Positions 10,509 through 18,973 of a stretch of 35,068 nt of DNA are shown in pieces. The stretch is from Mycolicibacterium porcinum (lineage in GTDB: Bacteria; Actinomycetota; Actinomycetes; Mycobacteriales; Mycobacteriaceae). The first letter of the stretch is position 1; each line of letters starts with the position of its first letter. The stretch is from the NCBI GenBank assembly GCA_001942045.1, contig MSTD01000033.1, forward strand, positions 37,681-72,748, in the 5' to 3' direction. The notes under the pieces are model-generated. The model had not been told where the DNA came from and did no database searches. It saw nothing but the letters and a program-made list of their open reading frames with translations. A program made the position numbers and the translations under genes.

Positions 10509-11525
10509 TTATGCCGCTGACAACTGTCTGGCGATCTCGCCGTACCGCTCGAACCGCTCGGGCCCGCCGAGCGCGTTGTAGAGCACGATACGGGTCGCGA
10601 TTCCCCCGTACTTGGCGGTCAACGCCTCGGCCAAACCGTCCCAGGTCGATTCGGTGGCGAAGGCGGCGATGTGGTCGTCGGTGATCTGGGCCGCCATGCC
10701 GGCGATGTCACCGGCCTTCTGCTTCTCGCGCAGGCGCGCGGTAGTGCCCTCGAAGCCGGCCTCGTCCCAGATGAACGCGTAGTTCGGCGTGCTCCCGTAG
10801 AAGCTCATGCTGGCCCGCACCAACTCGCGGTCGTGCGCGCGTTCTTCGTCGCTGTCGCCGACGATCGTCATGACGGGGATGATCTTGGCGACATCCGCGG
10901 CGGATCGGCCTGCTTTGGCCGCGCCCGCTGCGAGGTTGGGCAGCACGTGCCGGGCGATGTAACTCGGCTCGCCGATCGGGTGGATGTGGACACCGTCGGC
11001 GACCTCGCCCGCCATCCGCAGCATCCACGGATTCACTGCAGCGATGTCGACCTTGGGGTCGGGTGCATCGATCGGTCCCGGACTCCATTGGGGCGTGAGG
11101 AAGTCGAGGTCATAGAAATCGCCGTGATGGTCGAGCTTGCCGGTACGGAAGGCGGCGAAGCACGCCTTGACCGCCAACACGTAATCGCGCAGGCGCGGCC
11201 CGGGGTGTTCGAACGTCATCCCGTAACGCCGAACCACATGAGTACGGACCTGAGTACCGATACCGAGCCGGAACCTGCCACCCGTTGCCTCCTGAAGTTC
11301 CCAGGCCGACGCAGCCGTGATGAACGGGCTCCGCGGAAAGGCGACCGCAACACCGGTGGAGAGCTCGAGACCCGGAGCGGATTGCGATGCGACTGCTGCG
11401 TTGAGGTATGCGGTGCGGCCGGTCTCGGTGAGCAGGAGCCCGGAGAATCCCGCGGCCTGGGTGCGGCGGGCAAGGTCACCGATTTTTGCCAGCGGCTGCG
11501 GAACGGTCATCACGTCTACGTCCAC
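10509..11525 (-). CDS. F420-dependent LLM-class oxidoreductase (TIGR03617-like)
   Basis: The 338-residue protein is a luciferase-like (TIM-barrel) flavin/F420 oxidoreductase. Visible features are GFSGLLLTETGRTAYLNAAVA, the strand STGVAVAFPRSPFITAASAWELQEATGGRFRLGIGTQV, and DPKVDIAAVNPWMLRMAGEVADGVHIHPIGEPSY. This arrangement matches the mycobacterial TIGR03617 family of F420-dependent enzymes. Its substrate is unknown. The start at 11525 is GTG, and an ATG five codons in is an alternative. It ends 66 bases upstream of the antitoxin start on the same strand and is divergent from the LysM-esterase gene. Confidence 0.9.
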   Translation of the reverse strand: MDVDVMTVPQPLAKIGDLARRTQAAGFSGLLLTETGRTAYLNAAVASQSAPGLELSTGVAVAFPRSPFITAASAWELQEATGGRFRLGIGTQVRTHVVRRYGMTFEHPGPRLRDYVLAVKACFAAFRTGKLDHHGDFYDLDFLTPQWSPGPIDAPDPKVDIAAVNPWMLRMAGEVADGVHIHPIGEPSYIARHVLPNLAAGAAKAGRSAADVAKIIPVMTIVGDSDEERAHDRELVRASMSFYGSTPNYAFIWDEAGFEGTTARLREKQKAGDIAGMAAQITDDHIAAFATESTWDGLAEALTAKYGGIATRIVLYNALGGPERFERYGEIARQLSAA

Positions 11526-11602
11526 GTGGCGAGCGTACGCGAGCGCAGGTGGCCCACACGTGGAATGCCTTAGAACTCAACCGTTTCACGCGACCGGGCG
11601 CC

Positions 11603-11608
11603 TAGACT
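11603..11608 (+). promoter_or_regulatory. Candidate -10 element (TAGACT) for the LysM-esterase gene
   Basis: TAGACT fits the mycobacterial TANNNT -10 pattern and would place the start of transcription about 60 bases before the ATG at 11676. No convincing -35 is visible. Confidence 0.35.
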
Positions 11609-11675
11609 TGTGGCGGGGATCAGGGTAACCGGAGTCGTCATCAACCGGAGCTCGTGGCAACTGGAGGAGGGGATC

Positions 11676-13031
11676 ATGGTCAGGATTCACACGGTCGTGG
11701 CGGGGGAGACGCTCTCAGCGTTGGCGTTGCGTTTCTACGGCGACGCGGAGCTGTACCGGCTGATTGCGGCGGCAAGCGCAATTCCCAATCCCGATGTCGT
11801 CAACGTCGGACAGAAGCTGGTCTTTCCCGATTACACCCGGTACACGGTCGCACCCGGGGATGCGTTGCCTGCCGTGGCTGGGCGCTTCTACGGCCAGCCC
11901 GAGCTGTCCCGTTTGATCGCGGCCGCCAACGGGATTGCCGAGGGCGCCGGCCTGAGTCCGGGGCAACGACTCGTCGTCCCGGAGCTCAAGAAGTACACCG
12001 TCGTTCCAGGGGATACCTTGTCCGCGTTGGCATCTCAATTCTACGGTGATGCCTCTTTCTATCCGCCCATCGCCGCCGTCAACAACATTCCCGACCCCGG
12101 CCACATCAACCCGGGGCAGTCGCTGGTTATCTTCAGCGGCCGCAGCGACGGGTTCGGCTTGCGGATCGTCGATCGCAACGAGAGCGATCCGCGCCTGTGG
12201 TACTACCGATTCCAGACCGCAGCCATCGGATGGAACCCCGGTGTCAACGTTCTGCTTCCCGATGACTACCGAACCAGTGGCCGCACCTACCCGGTGCTGT
12301 ACATGCTCCACGGTGGCGCCGACGATTTCCGTCAGTTCGACTTCCTCGGGATCCGCGACTGGACGGCCGGCAAGCCGATCATCGTGGTGATGCCGGACGG
12401 CGGGCACGCCGGGTGGTACTCAAACCCGGTCACCTCCTTTGTCGGACCACGCAATTGGGAGACCTTTCATATCGCCCAGCTGCTGCCGTGGATCGAAGCG
12501 AACTTCCGGACCTACGCCGAGTACGACGGGCGCGCCGTCGGCGGCTTCTCGATGGGCGGTTTCGGTGCGCTGAAGTACACGGCCAAGTACTACGGCCACT
12601 TCGCTTCGGTCAGCGCCCATTCCGGGCCGGCGAGCCTGCGCCGCGATTTCGGTCTCGTCGTGCATTGGGCGAACATCACGTCGGCGGTTCTCGATCTGGG
12701 TGGCGGTACCGTCTACGGCGCTCCGTTCTGGGACCAGGCCAGGGTCAGTGCGGACAACCCGGTCGAGCGAATCGAGAGCTACCGCAACAAACGGATCTTC
12801 CTTGTCGCCGGCACCAGCCCCGACCCACTCAACTGGTTCGACAGCGTGAACGAGACACAGGTGCTTGCCGGCCAGCGTGAGTTCCGGGACCTGCTCGGCC
12901 GCGCCGGGATCCCATTTGAAGCACACGAGGTGCCCGGAGGCCACGTGTTCCGTCCGGACATGTTCCTGCGCGACCTCGACGGCATCCTCGCGCGTTTGAA
13001 GCCGGCGGCGGTCGTCAGCAGCGTCTTGTAA
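11676..13031 (+). CDS. Triple-LysM protein fused to an Ag85/esterase-type alpha/beta hydrolase
   Basis: ATG 11676 is preceded by GGAGGAGGGG. The 451-residue product starts with three LysM repeats (about residues 4-51, 53-102 and 106-153), each with a YTVxxGDxL-type start, an FYG and a PGQxLV-type end. Residues about 160-445 form an alpha/beta hydrolase of the esterase-D/antigen 85 group: LHGGADDFRQF, then MPDGGHAGWYSN, then RNWETFHIAQLLPWIEANF, the nucleophile elbow GGFSMGGFGALK (Ser292) and a C-terminal histidine in GGHVFRPD (His423). LysM binds peptidoglycan or other N-acetylglucosamine polymers. I see no signal peptide or lipobox, so export, if any, is not explained. The domain order suggests an esterase held at the cell wall. 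Confidence 0.9.
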   Translation: MVRIHTVVAGETLSALALRFYGDAELYRLIAAASAIPNPDVVNVGQKLVFPDYTRYTVAPGDALPAVAGRFYGQPELSRLIAAANGIAEGAGLSPGQRLVVPELKKYTVVPGDTLSALASQFYGDASFYPPIAAVNNIPDPGHINPGQSLVIFSGRSDGFGLRIVDRNESDPRLWYYRFQTAAIGWNPGVNVLLPDDYRTSGRTYPVLYMLHGGADDFRQFDFLGIRDWTAGKPIIVVMPDGGHAGWYSNPVTSFVGPRNWETFHIAQLLPWIEANFRTYAEYDGRAVGGFSMGGFGALKYTAKYYGHFASVSAHSGPASLRRDFGLVVHWANITSAVLDLGGGTVYGAPFWDQARVSADNPVERIESYRNKRIFLVAGTSPDPLNWFDSVNETQVLAGQREFRDLLGRAGIPFEAHEVPGGHVFRPDMFLRDLDGILARLKPAAVVSSVL

Positions 13032-13840
<809 letters not shown>

Positions 13841-13841
<1 letters not shown>

Positions 13842-14395
13842 TGCATACCGTCACCGCCACCCGAATCGACGCCGAGCGGGTGCGGCTCAGAAAGGGCTGT
13901 GACGACGACGTCGATGGGCTCATCGAGACGCAAATCGATGAGCGGGTGCGGCGATTCCTAGGCGGCCCGCGCGCAGAAGCGGATGTCCACGCGGCGCTGA
14001 GCTCGGCCGGGGCGGCCGCCTTGCTGACCGCCGAGGGCTGTTACGTGGTGGCCGACCGGGAATCCGACGGCATGCTGGGCATTGTGACGCTCGGTCGACG
14101 CGATCCCGGTTTGCCGGGGCATGTACAGGAAGGTGGCGGCGAGCTCGAGCTCAGCTATGTCTTCCGGGTCCAGGCATGGGGCAGCGGCTACGCGGCCGAG
14201 GCGGCGCGGGCGTTACTGCGCTGTGCCGCAGTGCAACTCGTTGACCAACCGGTGGTGATCGTCACCCAGGCGGCGAACCAGCCGGCGCTACGCCTGGCCG
14301 ACCGCCTCGGGTTCACCCGCGTGGGAACTTTCGAACAGTTCGAAGCCCAACAAGTCCTGGCAACTGCCCGGCTGGCGACGTTCCTGCCGCAGTAG
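13841..14395 (+). CDS. GNAT-family N-acetyltransferase
   Basis: ATG 13841 shares its A with the stop of the Rpf gene (TGATG), a termination-reinitiation arrangement. The 184-residue product has the GNAT pattern: an N-terminal RIDAERVRLRKGCDDDVDGL, the beta-4 strand ELELSYVF, and the acetyl-CoA pyrophosphate loop in WGSGYAAEAARALL. ANQPALRLADRLGFTRVGTFEQF is the typical C-terminal end. It is close to RimJ/L-type and other small-molecule acetyltransferases; the substrate is unknown. Co-translation with an Rpf domain protein is a notable context. Confidence 0.93.
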
Positions 14396-14435
14396 AGCTT
14401 TCGGGTTCGTCGTTGCTCGATGTGACCGCCCCCAC

Positions 14436-14464
14436 GTGCGGCCCGGCAAAGTCTTGGGCCGCAC
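14436..14464. terminator. Perfect 9-bp hairpin after the GNAT gene
   Basis: GTGCGGCCC (14436-14444) and GGGCCGCAC (14456-14464) form a perfect stem with an 11-base loop. It lies 41 bases after the GNAT stop and lacks a T-run, so it is a mycobacterial-style candidate terminator for the Rpf-GNAT transcript. Confidence 0.5.
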
Positions 14465-14472
14465 CGAGCCCA

Positions 14473-14491
14473 CTCTCAGCTAACCCTCAGT
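14473..14491 (+). promoter_or_regulatory. MprA-box-like direct repeat upstream of the HtrA protease
   Basis: CTCTCAGC and CCCTCAGT are direct repeats of 8 bases separated by TAA, a 19-base 8-3-8 layout with an 11-base period. This spacing matches the general form I recall for the MprA box. It ends 74 bases upstream of the HtrA ATG; in M. tuberculosis MprAB controls the related pepD gene. No mprAB is present here, so assignment is by form and location only. Confidence 0.5.
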
Positions 14492-14565
14492 ACGGGGCTG
14501 CAACATCTACGTAGGCGCCGGCACGGCGCATAAATGTCGGTGTCGCAAGGAAAGAAGCAAGCGCA

Positions 14566-16050
14566 ATGAATCAGTGGCCGGGGATGTCGCCGCAAAACAG
14601 CAACCAGCAGTGGGACGCGAAACAAGCGGCAGATCAACGGAATCCAAGCCCGTGGAGCCGAAAGGGCTATCAGCAGCCCTACCCGCCGTACGGGCTGCAT
14701 CCCGAAATGACCCAGAAGTTCGATGCGCCTGTCGCGCAGGAAACTTCACAACCGAAGAAGAAGTCGCGCGTCGGGGTCATCGTGGCAGGCACGGCTGCCG
14801 TCGCCATGGCGACAGGCGCGGTCGCAGCGGTCGCAGTGGTGGACCAGACCGGCAAACCGGGCTCGGTGGCTCAGGCGCCGGCGGCAGACCGCATCGGCAA
14901 GCCGGCGCCCGCAGCCGGAGCTGTCCCGGCGCAGCCGAAGGGTTCGGCGCCGACCGGATCGGTCGAGCAGGTGTCGGCCAAGGTGCTGCCCAGCGTGGTG
15001 AAACTGCAGATCGAAACCGGCCAGGGACGGGAGGAAGGCTCCGGCATCGTCCTGAGCGAAGACGGACTCATCCTGACCAACAACCATGTGGTGGCCGCCG
15101 CGGCCCGAGGTGCCGGCGCTCAGGGGCCGATGGCCACCGAGACCTCACCCGATGACCAGTTCCCCGGGTTGCCCCGCGGTTTGTTCCCCGGTGGCGGGAC
15201 CCCCGGCGGACAGTTCCCCGGCGATGACCAGTATTCCCCCGACGGACCGTCGACCAACCGCTCCGGACGGACCACCGGTGGCGTGCAAGCGACCGTGACG
15301 ATGTCCGACGGACGGACCGTGCCGTTCTCCGTGGTCGGCACCGACCCCGATGACGACATCGCGGTGGTCAAGGCGCAGAACGTCTCTGGGCTCACCCCGA
15401 TCACCATCGGTTCGTCGAAGGACCTGAAGGTGGGGCAGAACGTCGTCGCGGTCGGCTCACCGCTGGGCCTGCAGGGGACGGTCACGACCGGCATCATCAG
15501 CGCGCTGGACCGCCCGGTCGCCACCGGTGACGGACAGAGCGGTCAGCAGTCGGTGATGAGCGCCATTCAGACGGACGCGGCGATCAACCCGGGCAATTCC
15601 GGTGGTGCGCTGGTCGATATGAACGGCGACCTCATCGGTGTCAACTCGGCAATCGCATCGCTTGGCGGTGGCCAGGGTTCGCAGGGCGGCGGGCAGGCCG
15701 GGTCGATCGGTCTGGGCTTCGCCATCCCGGTCGACCAGGCCAAGCGTATTGCCGACGAGCTGGTTTCAACCGGTACCGTCCAGCACGCTTCGTTGGGTGT
15801 TCAGCTCTCCGCCGGCGACGGCAGTGGCGCAGCGGTCGCCGGTGTCGTCCAGGGTGGTCCGGCGGCAGCGGCAGGCCTGAGTCAGGGCGCGGTGATCACC
15901 AAGCTCGACGACAAGGTGATCGATGGTCCTGATGCTCTGGTCGCCGCGGTGCGTTCCAAGGCGCCGGGCGACACTGTGACGCTGACCTTTGAGGACTCGT
16001 CGGGTGCACCGCGCACCGTCGACGTCACTCTGGGACAGGTGCAGGCGTAG
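14566..16050 (+). CDS. HtrA/PepD-like membrane-anchored serine protease
   Basis: This 494-residue DegP/HtrA-type protease has a cytoplasmic N-terminus rich in Gln, Pro and Tyr, one transmembrane segment at about 69-93, and an extracytoplasmic protease domain. The triad is H174 (LTNNHVVA), D264 (PDDDIAV) and S345 (NPGNSGGALV). A PDZ domain runs from about residue 385 to the end (VVQGGPAAAAGLSQGAVITKLD). Between H174 and D264 there is a Gly/Pro/Asp-rich insert of about 55 residues (180-240) with QFPG repeats, which is unusually long. It resembles PepD (Rv0983), but the neighbours are not mprAB or moaB2, so it may be a paralogue. ATG 14566 is preceded by AAGGAAAG. Confidence 0.93.
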   Translation: MNQWPGMSPQNSNQQWDAKQAADQRNPSPWSRKGYQQPYPPYGLHPEMTQKFDAPVAQETSQPKKKSRVGVIVAGTAAVAMATGAVAAVAVVDQTGKPGSVAQAPAADRIGKPAPAAGAVPAQPKGSAPTGSVEQVSAKVLPSVVKLQIETGQGREEGSGIVLSEDGLILTNNHVVAAAARGAGAQGPMATETSPDDQFPGLPRGLFPGGGTPGGQFPGDDQYSPDGPSTNRSGRTTGGVQATVTMSDGRTVPFSVVGTDPDDDIAVVKAQNVSGLTPITIGSSKDLKVGQNVVAVGSPLGLQGTVTTGIISALDRPVATGDGQSGQQSVMSAIQTDAAINPGNSGGALVDMNGDLIGVNSAIASLGGGQGSQGGGQAGSIGLGFAIPVDQAKRIADELVSTGTVQHASLGVQLSAGDGSGAAVAGVVQGGPAAAAGLSQGAVITKLDDKVIDGPDALVAAVRSKAPGDTVTLTFEDSSGAPRTVDVTLGQVQA

Positions 16051-16058
16051 CAACCGTG

Positions 16059-16099
16059 ACTTGGGCCCCAGCCTGGTAATTCCAGGCTGGGGCCCAAGT
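16059..16099. terminator. Very strong hairpin terminator after the HtrA gene
   Basis: An 18-base perfect stem (arms 16059-16076 and 16082-16099, starting ACTTGGGCCCC) closes on a 5-base loop TAATT. It begins 9 bases after the HtrA TAG. There is no following T-run on the plus strand. Confidence 0.75.
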
Positions 16100-16147
16100 C
16101 GTGCAATTGGAATGACGGCCGCCCACCACGTGTGTGACGATTCCGGG

Positions 16148-16543
16148 ATGCCCAGCACGCTCATTGAGGTCAGGCGCCAGTACACCGAAGCTGAAGAGGT
16201 GGCGATCATCGACGCGGTGCACGATGCGCTCGTGGCCGCGTTCCAGATACCCTCCGGTGACAAGCATGTCCGGCTGGTATCCCATGAACCACATCGGTTC
16301 TCGCATTCACCCGGACTGGCTCACCCCGAGCTGTACGCACTTGTCGCGATCGACTGCTTTGCCGGCCGATCGGTCGAGGCCAAGCGAAACCTCTACCGGG
16401 AGATCGTCACTCGCCTAGAGACACTGGGTATCCCGGCCGACCATGTCACGATCGTCCTGCGTGAGAGCGCGCTCGAGAACTGGGGCGTTCGTGGCGGGCG
16501 GGCCGCATGCGATGTCGATTTGGGTTTCGACGTCAACGTCTGA
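16148..16543 (+). CDS. Tautomerase-superfamily protein
   Basis: ATG 16148 gives a 131-residue protein beginning Met-Pro-Ser-Thr-Leu. The proline that follows Met is the expected catalytic N-terminal residue (Pro1) once Met is removed. VRRQYTEAEEVAIIDAVHDALVAAF and DKHVRLVSHEPHRF fit Tautomerase_2 (4-oxalocrotonate tautomerase-like) domains. These enzymes catalyse keto-enol or related proton transfers in aromatic and other catabolism; the substrate is not visible. It is isolated between the HtrA terminator and a convergent SDR gene (6-base gap). Confidence 0.88.
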   Translation: MPSTLIEVRRQYTEAEEVAIIDAVHDALVAAFQIPSGDKHVRLVSHEPHRFSHSPGLAHPELYALVAIDCFAGRSVEAKRNLYREIVTRLETLGIPADHVTIVLRESALENWGVRGGRAACDVDLGFDVNV

Positions 16544-16549
16544 TCGGTG

Positions 16550-17416
16550 TCAACGGGACTTCTCAGGGCGCATGTGGGGGCGTAGTGCGCGGGCGAAGAG
16601 GCGATCGAGCATCCGGTCGGGTGCGAATCGCGCCAAGCGGGTGGCGAGTGCGGCCTCGCGGCCGATGGCATAGCGGGTGCGCGGCTTTCGCGCCGTCACG
16701 GCCCGGGCAATCACCTTTGCCGCATCATCCGCCGACAGCCCGGACTTCGAGGATGCCGCGGCCTGTGCTGTGACGGCATGTACCAGTCCGCTGTAGCGCT
16801 GGGCGAGTTCAGGGGGTAGTTGGTAGGTGGTTGTCCCAGCGCGCCTGAGCATTTCGGTGCGCACGGCGCCCGGTTCGACGACGACCACGTGCACGCCCAG
16901 CGGGGCCATCTCGCGGCGCAGGGAATCGCTGACCGCTTCGAGTGCGAACTTGGTGCCCGCGTATGGCCCATAGGTGGCCATGGCGACCCTGCCGCCGACG
17001 GAGCTGATGTTGATGACGCGCCCCTTGTTGCCGATCAGAGCCGGGAGAAGCGTCTGGGTCACGGCTACGTGTCCGAACAGATTGACTTCGAACAGTTTTC
17101 GCCAGTCGTCGATCGCGAAGGCCTCGATCGGGACATTGATTCCAGCGCCGGCGTTGTTGACGAGTGCTCGTAGTGGTCGACCGTGCGGGTCCTCATTCAC
17201 GCGGGCCGACAGTGAACTGATGTGGTCCGGGACGGTGATGTCGAGAATCAGCGGCTCGATGCCAGGTCCCCGGATCGTGTCGCCGTCCCGCTCACGCCGG
17301 ACCCCCGCCAGGACGTGAAACCCCAACCGGGCCAGTTCGCGAGCCGTGGCGGCACCGATGCCGGTGGATGCTCCGGTCACGACGGCGAGTTCCCCACCCT
17401 GAGTTGACGTTGTCAT
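16550..17416 (-). CDS. Short-chain dehydrogenase/reductase (SDR)
   Basis: This 288-residue classical SDR has the cofactor motif TGASTGIG (residues 14-21), the NNAG motif (87-90) and the catalytic Ser139, Tyr152 and Lys156 (YAGTK). The Arg-Arg-Glu-Arg after beta-2 suggests NADP rather than NAD. The C-terminal half is basic and ends in PHMRPEKSR. The substrate is unknown. It is divergent from the TetR gene at 17468, with only 51 bases between the starts and two operator-like palindromes, so it is probably a direct target of that regulator. Confidence 0.94.
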   Translation of the reverse strand: MTTSTQGGELAVVTGASTGIGAATARELARLGFHVLAGVRRERDGDTIRGPGIEPLILDITVPDHISSLSARVNEDPHGRPLRALVNNAGAGINVPIEAFAIDDWRKLFEVNLFGHVAVTQTLLPALIGNKGRVINISSVGGRVAMATYGPYAGTKFALEAVSDSLRREMAPLGVHVVVVEPGAVRTEMLRRAGTTTYQLPPELAQRYSGLVHAVTAQAAASSKSGLSADDAAKVIARAVTARKPRTRYAIGREAALATRLARFAPDRMLDRLFARALRPHMRPEKSR

Positions 17417-17450
17417 CTCAATAAATGTACGCAGTCAGATGACGTTGTCA
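17405..17450. promoter_or_regulatory. Paired TGACGTTGTCA operators between SDR and TetR genes
   Basis: The 11-base near-palindrome TGACGTTGTCA (TGAC-GTT-GTCA) occurs at 17405-17415 and again at 17440-17450, 35 bases apart start to start. The first covers the SDR start codon and the second lies just before the TetR start (17468). This is a strong candidate for a TetR binding site pair controlling both genes. Confidence 0.7.
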
Positions 17451-17467
17451 ACTAAGGTGGTGTCACC

Positions 17468-18055
17468 ATGAACCGCGCCGAATCCGCCGCCGCCACTCGC
17501 CGCGCCCTCCTCGATGACGCCGCCAAGCTGCTCGACAGCGGAGGGCCTGCCGCCGTAACGCTGCGCGAGGTCGGCGCGCGCGCAGGCGTCAGTCGCGGCG
17601 CGCCGTACCGGCATTTCGCGGACAAGGAGAGCCTGCTGACCGCCGTCGCAGCCGAGGGGTGGGAGCACATCGGTGATCAATTGGGATCTCTGCGGGCGGA
17701 TCCCGGCCTGGAGCCTGCCGATGCGTTGCGCGCGGCGCTTCTCGTCCTCGTCACGACGAGTCGTCGGCGACCGTACCTGTATCAGCTGATGTTCACACCA
17801 CCGGCGGGCGATCCGACCGCGGTGGTGCGGGCCGCGCAACGCGGCTGCGACGAGTTCGTGGCGATCGTGGCCGCAGCCGTCGGGGAGGCGAGCGCCCAGC
17901 GATACTCGGCCATCCTCCTGACCGGCGCACACGGCGCTTCCGGCCTGGAGGCCAGCGGCCTCCTCACCACCGACAAGTGGGACACGTCGGCTGAGGAACT
18001 GATCGACGCGCTCCTTGCCACCGTGCCCTACGCTGCATCGCCTGACTGCTCATAG
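17468..18055 (+). CDS. TetR-family transcriptional regulator of the SDR gene
   Basis: The 195-residue product has an N-terminal TetR HTH (VTLREVGARAGVSRGAPYRHFADKESLLTAVA). The C-terminal domain (WEHIGDQLGSLRADPG to the end) is an alpha-helical ligand-binding domain of the TetR_C WHG-type. ATG 17468 is preceded by AAGGTGG. It is divergent from the SDR gene and lies beside the TGACGTTGTCA pair, so local autoregulation and control of the SDR are likely. Its 3' end overlaps the convergent 118-residue gene by 28 bases. Confidence 0.93.
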   Translation: MNRAESAAATRRALLDDAAKLLDSGGPAAVTLREVGARAGVSRGAPYRHFADKESLLTAVAAEGWEHIGDQLGSLRADPGLEPADALRAALLVLVTTSRRRPYLYQLMFTPPAGDPTAVVRAAQRGCDEFVAIVAAAVGEASAQRYSAILLTGAHGASGLEASGLLTTDKWDTSAEELIDALLATVPYAASPDCS

Positions 18056-18384
18056 AGGATCCCGAGCCGATCGATGCGCCAGAGCTGCCCGAGGATGATC
18101 AACGCCGGGCCCGATACGGTCGGCCACACCTCGAGCGCCACCAGGCCGTAGCCGAGCATGGCGAAACCAGCAAGCGCGTTCAGCGTCCAAATCCTCTGGA
18201 CGACTTTGAATCCCTCCGGAATTCGGCTCCGGTCGCGCATCCACATCCGCTCGCCGTAGATGCCCTTCGACGACCACGCCGTCGGCTTGTCGATCGGCGC
18301 GAACGCGTGCGGATTCCACCACAGCCACAGCGCCACCACGGCCAGAGGGACCAGTGCCCACCAACCGATCCAGGTGCGGGCCAC
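18028..18384 (-). CDS. Small membrane protein, DUF6653-like, probably N-terminally short
   Basis: From GTG 18384 the product is 118 residues with two or three hydrophobic segments (WIGWWALVPLAVVALWLWW at the start; LNALAGFAMLGYGLVAL and GPALIILGQL near the end). A loop with SKGIYGERMWMRDRSRIP recalls a membrane family I believe is DUF6653. Members I recall have about 40 more N-terminal residues; here an in-frame TAG (18420-18418), the stop of the upstream gene, blocks that. It may therefore be a truncated copy or a short variant. No good ribosome-binding site precedes the GTG. Function unknown. Confidence 0.55.
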   Translation of the reverse strand: MARTWIGWWALVPLAVVALWLWWNPHAFAPIDKPTAWSSKGIYGERMWMRDRSRIPEGFKVVQRIWTLNALAGFAMLGYGLVALEVWPTVSGPALIILGQLWRIDRLGILYEQSGDAA

Positions 18385-18417
18385 GCCGCATCGAACGGCC
18401 CGTAGGAGGCGGCGGGG

Positions 18418-18759
18418 CTAGATGGCGCCAGGTGTCCCGGGCGGGCTCATCGACCCGTCCACGTTGGGCACCATCGCGGGGGCCGGAATTCCGCCCTCCG
18501 CCGCGTTGTCCCCGGGGATCCCGTCGTCGGGCGTTTGGTCGTACATGCCGCCGAAGCAGGCCGGGTTCCATCCCTCCGTCGCGCATGCCGGATCATCCGG
18601 GCTCATGGGATCGAAGGCCACGGGTACCCGGGGCGCGGCTGAAGCAACGGGCGCCACGCCCGCCGTGATCACCGCGGCCAGGACGGCTGCTCCACCGAAT
18701 GCCGCCACGGCCGCTCGCCTCAGTGCGTTTCGTACCTCAGAATCCACCAACCAACTCAT
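18418..18759 (-). CDS. Small secreted Pro/Asp-rich protein, function unknown
   Basis: ATG 18759 is preceded by GAAGGAGC and gives 113 residues. The first 42 are a long Sec signal peptide (basic helix RNALRRAA, hydrophobic AAVLAAVITAGVAPV, cleavage near ASAA/PRVP). The mature part has PDDPACATEGWNPACFGGMYD with two cysteines, then a Gly/Pro/Asp-rich tail. It lies upstream of the 118-residue membrane protein on the same strand, 33 bases apart, in an apparent operon. I recognise no family. Confidence 0.7.
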   Translation of the reverse strand: MSWLVDSEVRNALRRAAVAAFGGAAVLAAVITAGVAPVASAAPRVPVAFDPMSPDDPACATEGWNPACFGGMYDQTPDDGIPGDNAAEGGIPAPAMVPNVDGSMSPPGTPGAI

Positions 18760-18922
18760 CTGCCGCTCCTTCATTCGGACTTCAACCGACACGGCTCGAG
18801 GTTTGCCTTCGCCGCACCGATTGCGCTCATACTCGCAGTTCCAGACGTGCTACGCGTCAAAATCGGAAGTTCGCTGACTGAGCCTCCACCGCCGCTTGGA
18901 GTTTGACGGCCATGTCAAAAAT

Positions 18923-18964
18923 GCGGTGGGTCGGCGCCCTCCGTAGAGGACGCCGACCCACCGC
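18923..18964 (-). terminator. Intrinsic terminator of the metallo-hydrolase gene
   Basis: A perfect 14-base stem (GCGGTGGGTCGGCG with its complement, 18923-18936 and 18951-18964) has a smaller CCTC/GAGG stem in its loop. On the minus strand it is followed by ATTTTTGA, so it is a classical terminator with a T-run, 10 bases after the stop of the gene at 18974. Confidence 0.85.
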
Positions 18965-18973
18965 CGGCAACGA

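Noticed and set aside
10671..11573. 300-residue plus-strand frame opposite the LLM oxidoreductase
   Set aside because: Shadow of a gene with clear family features.
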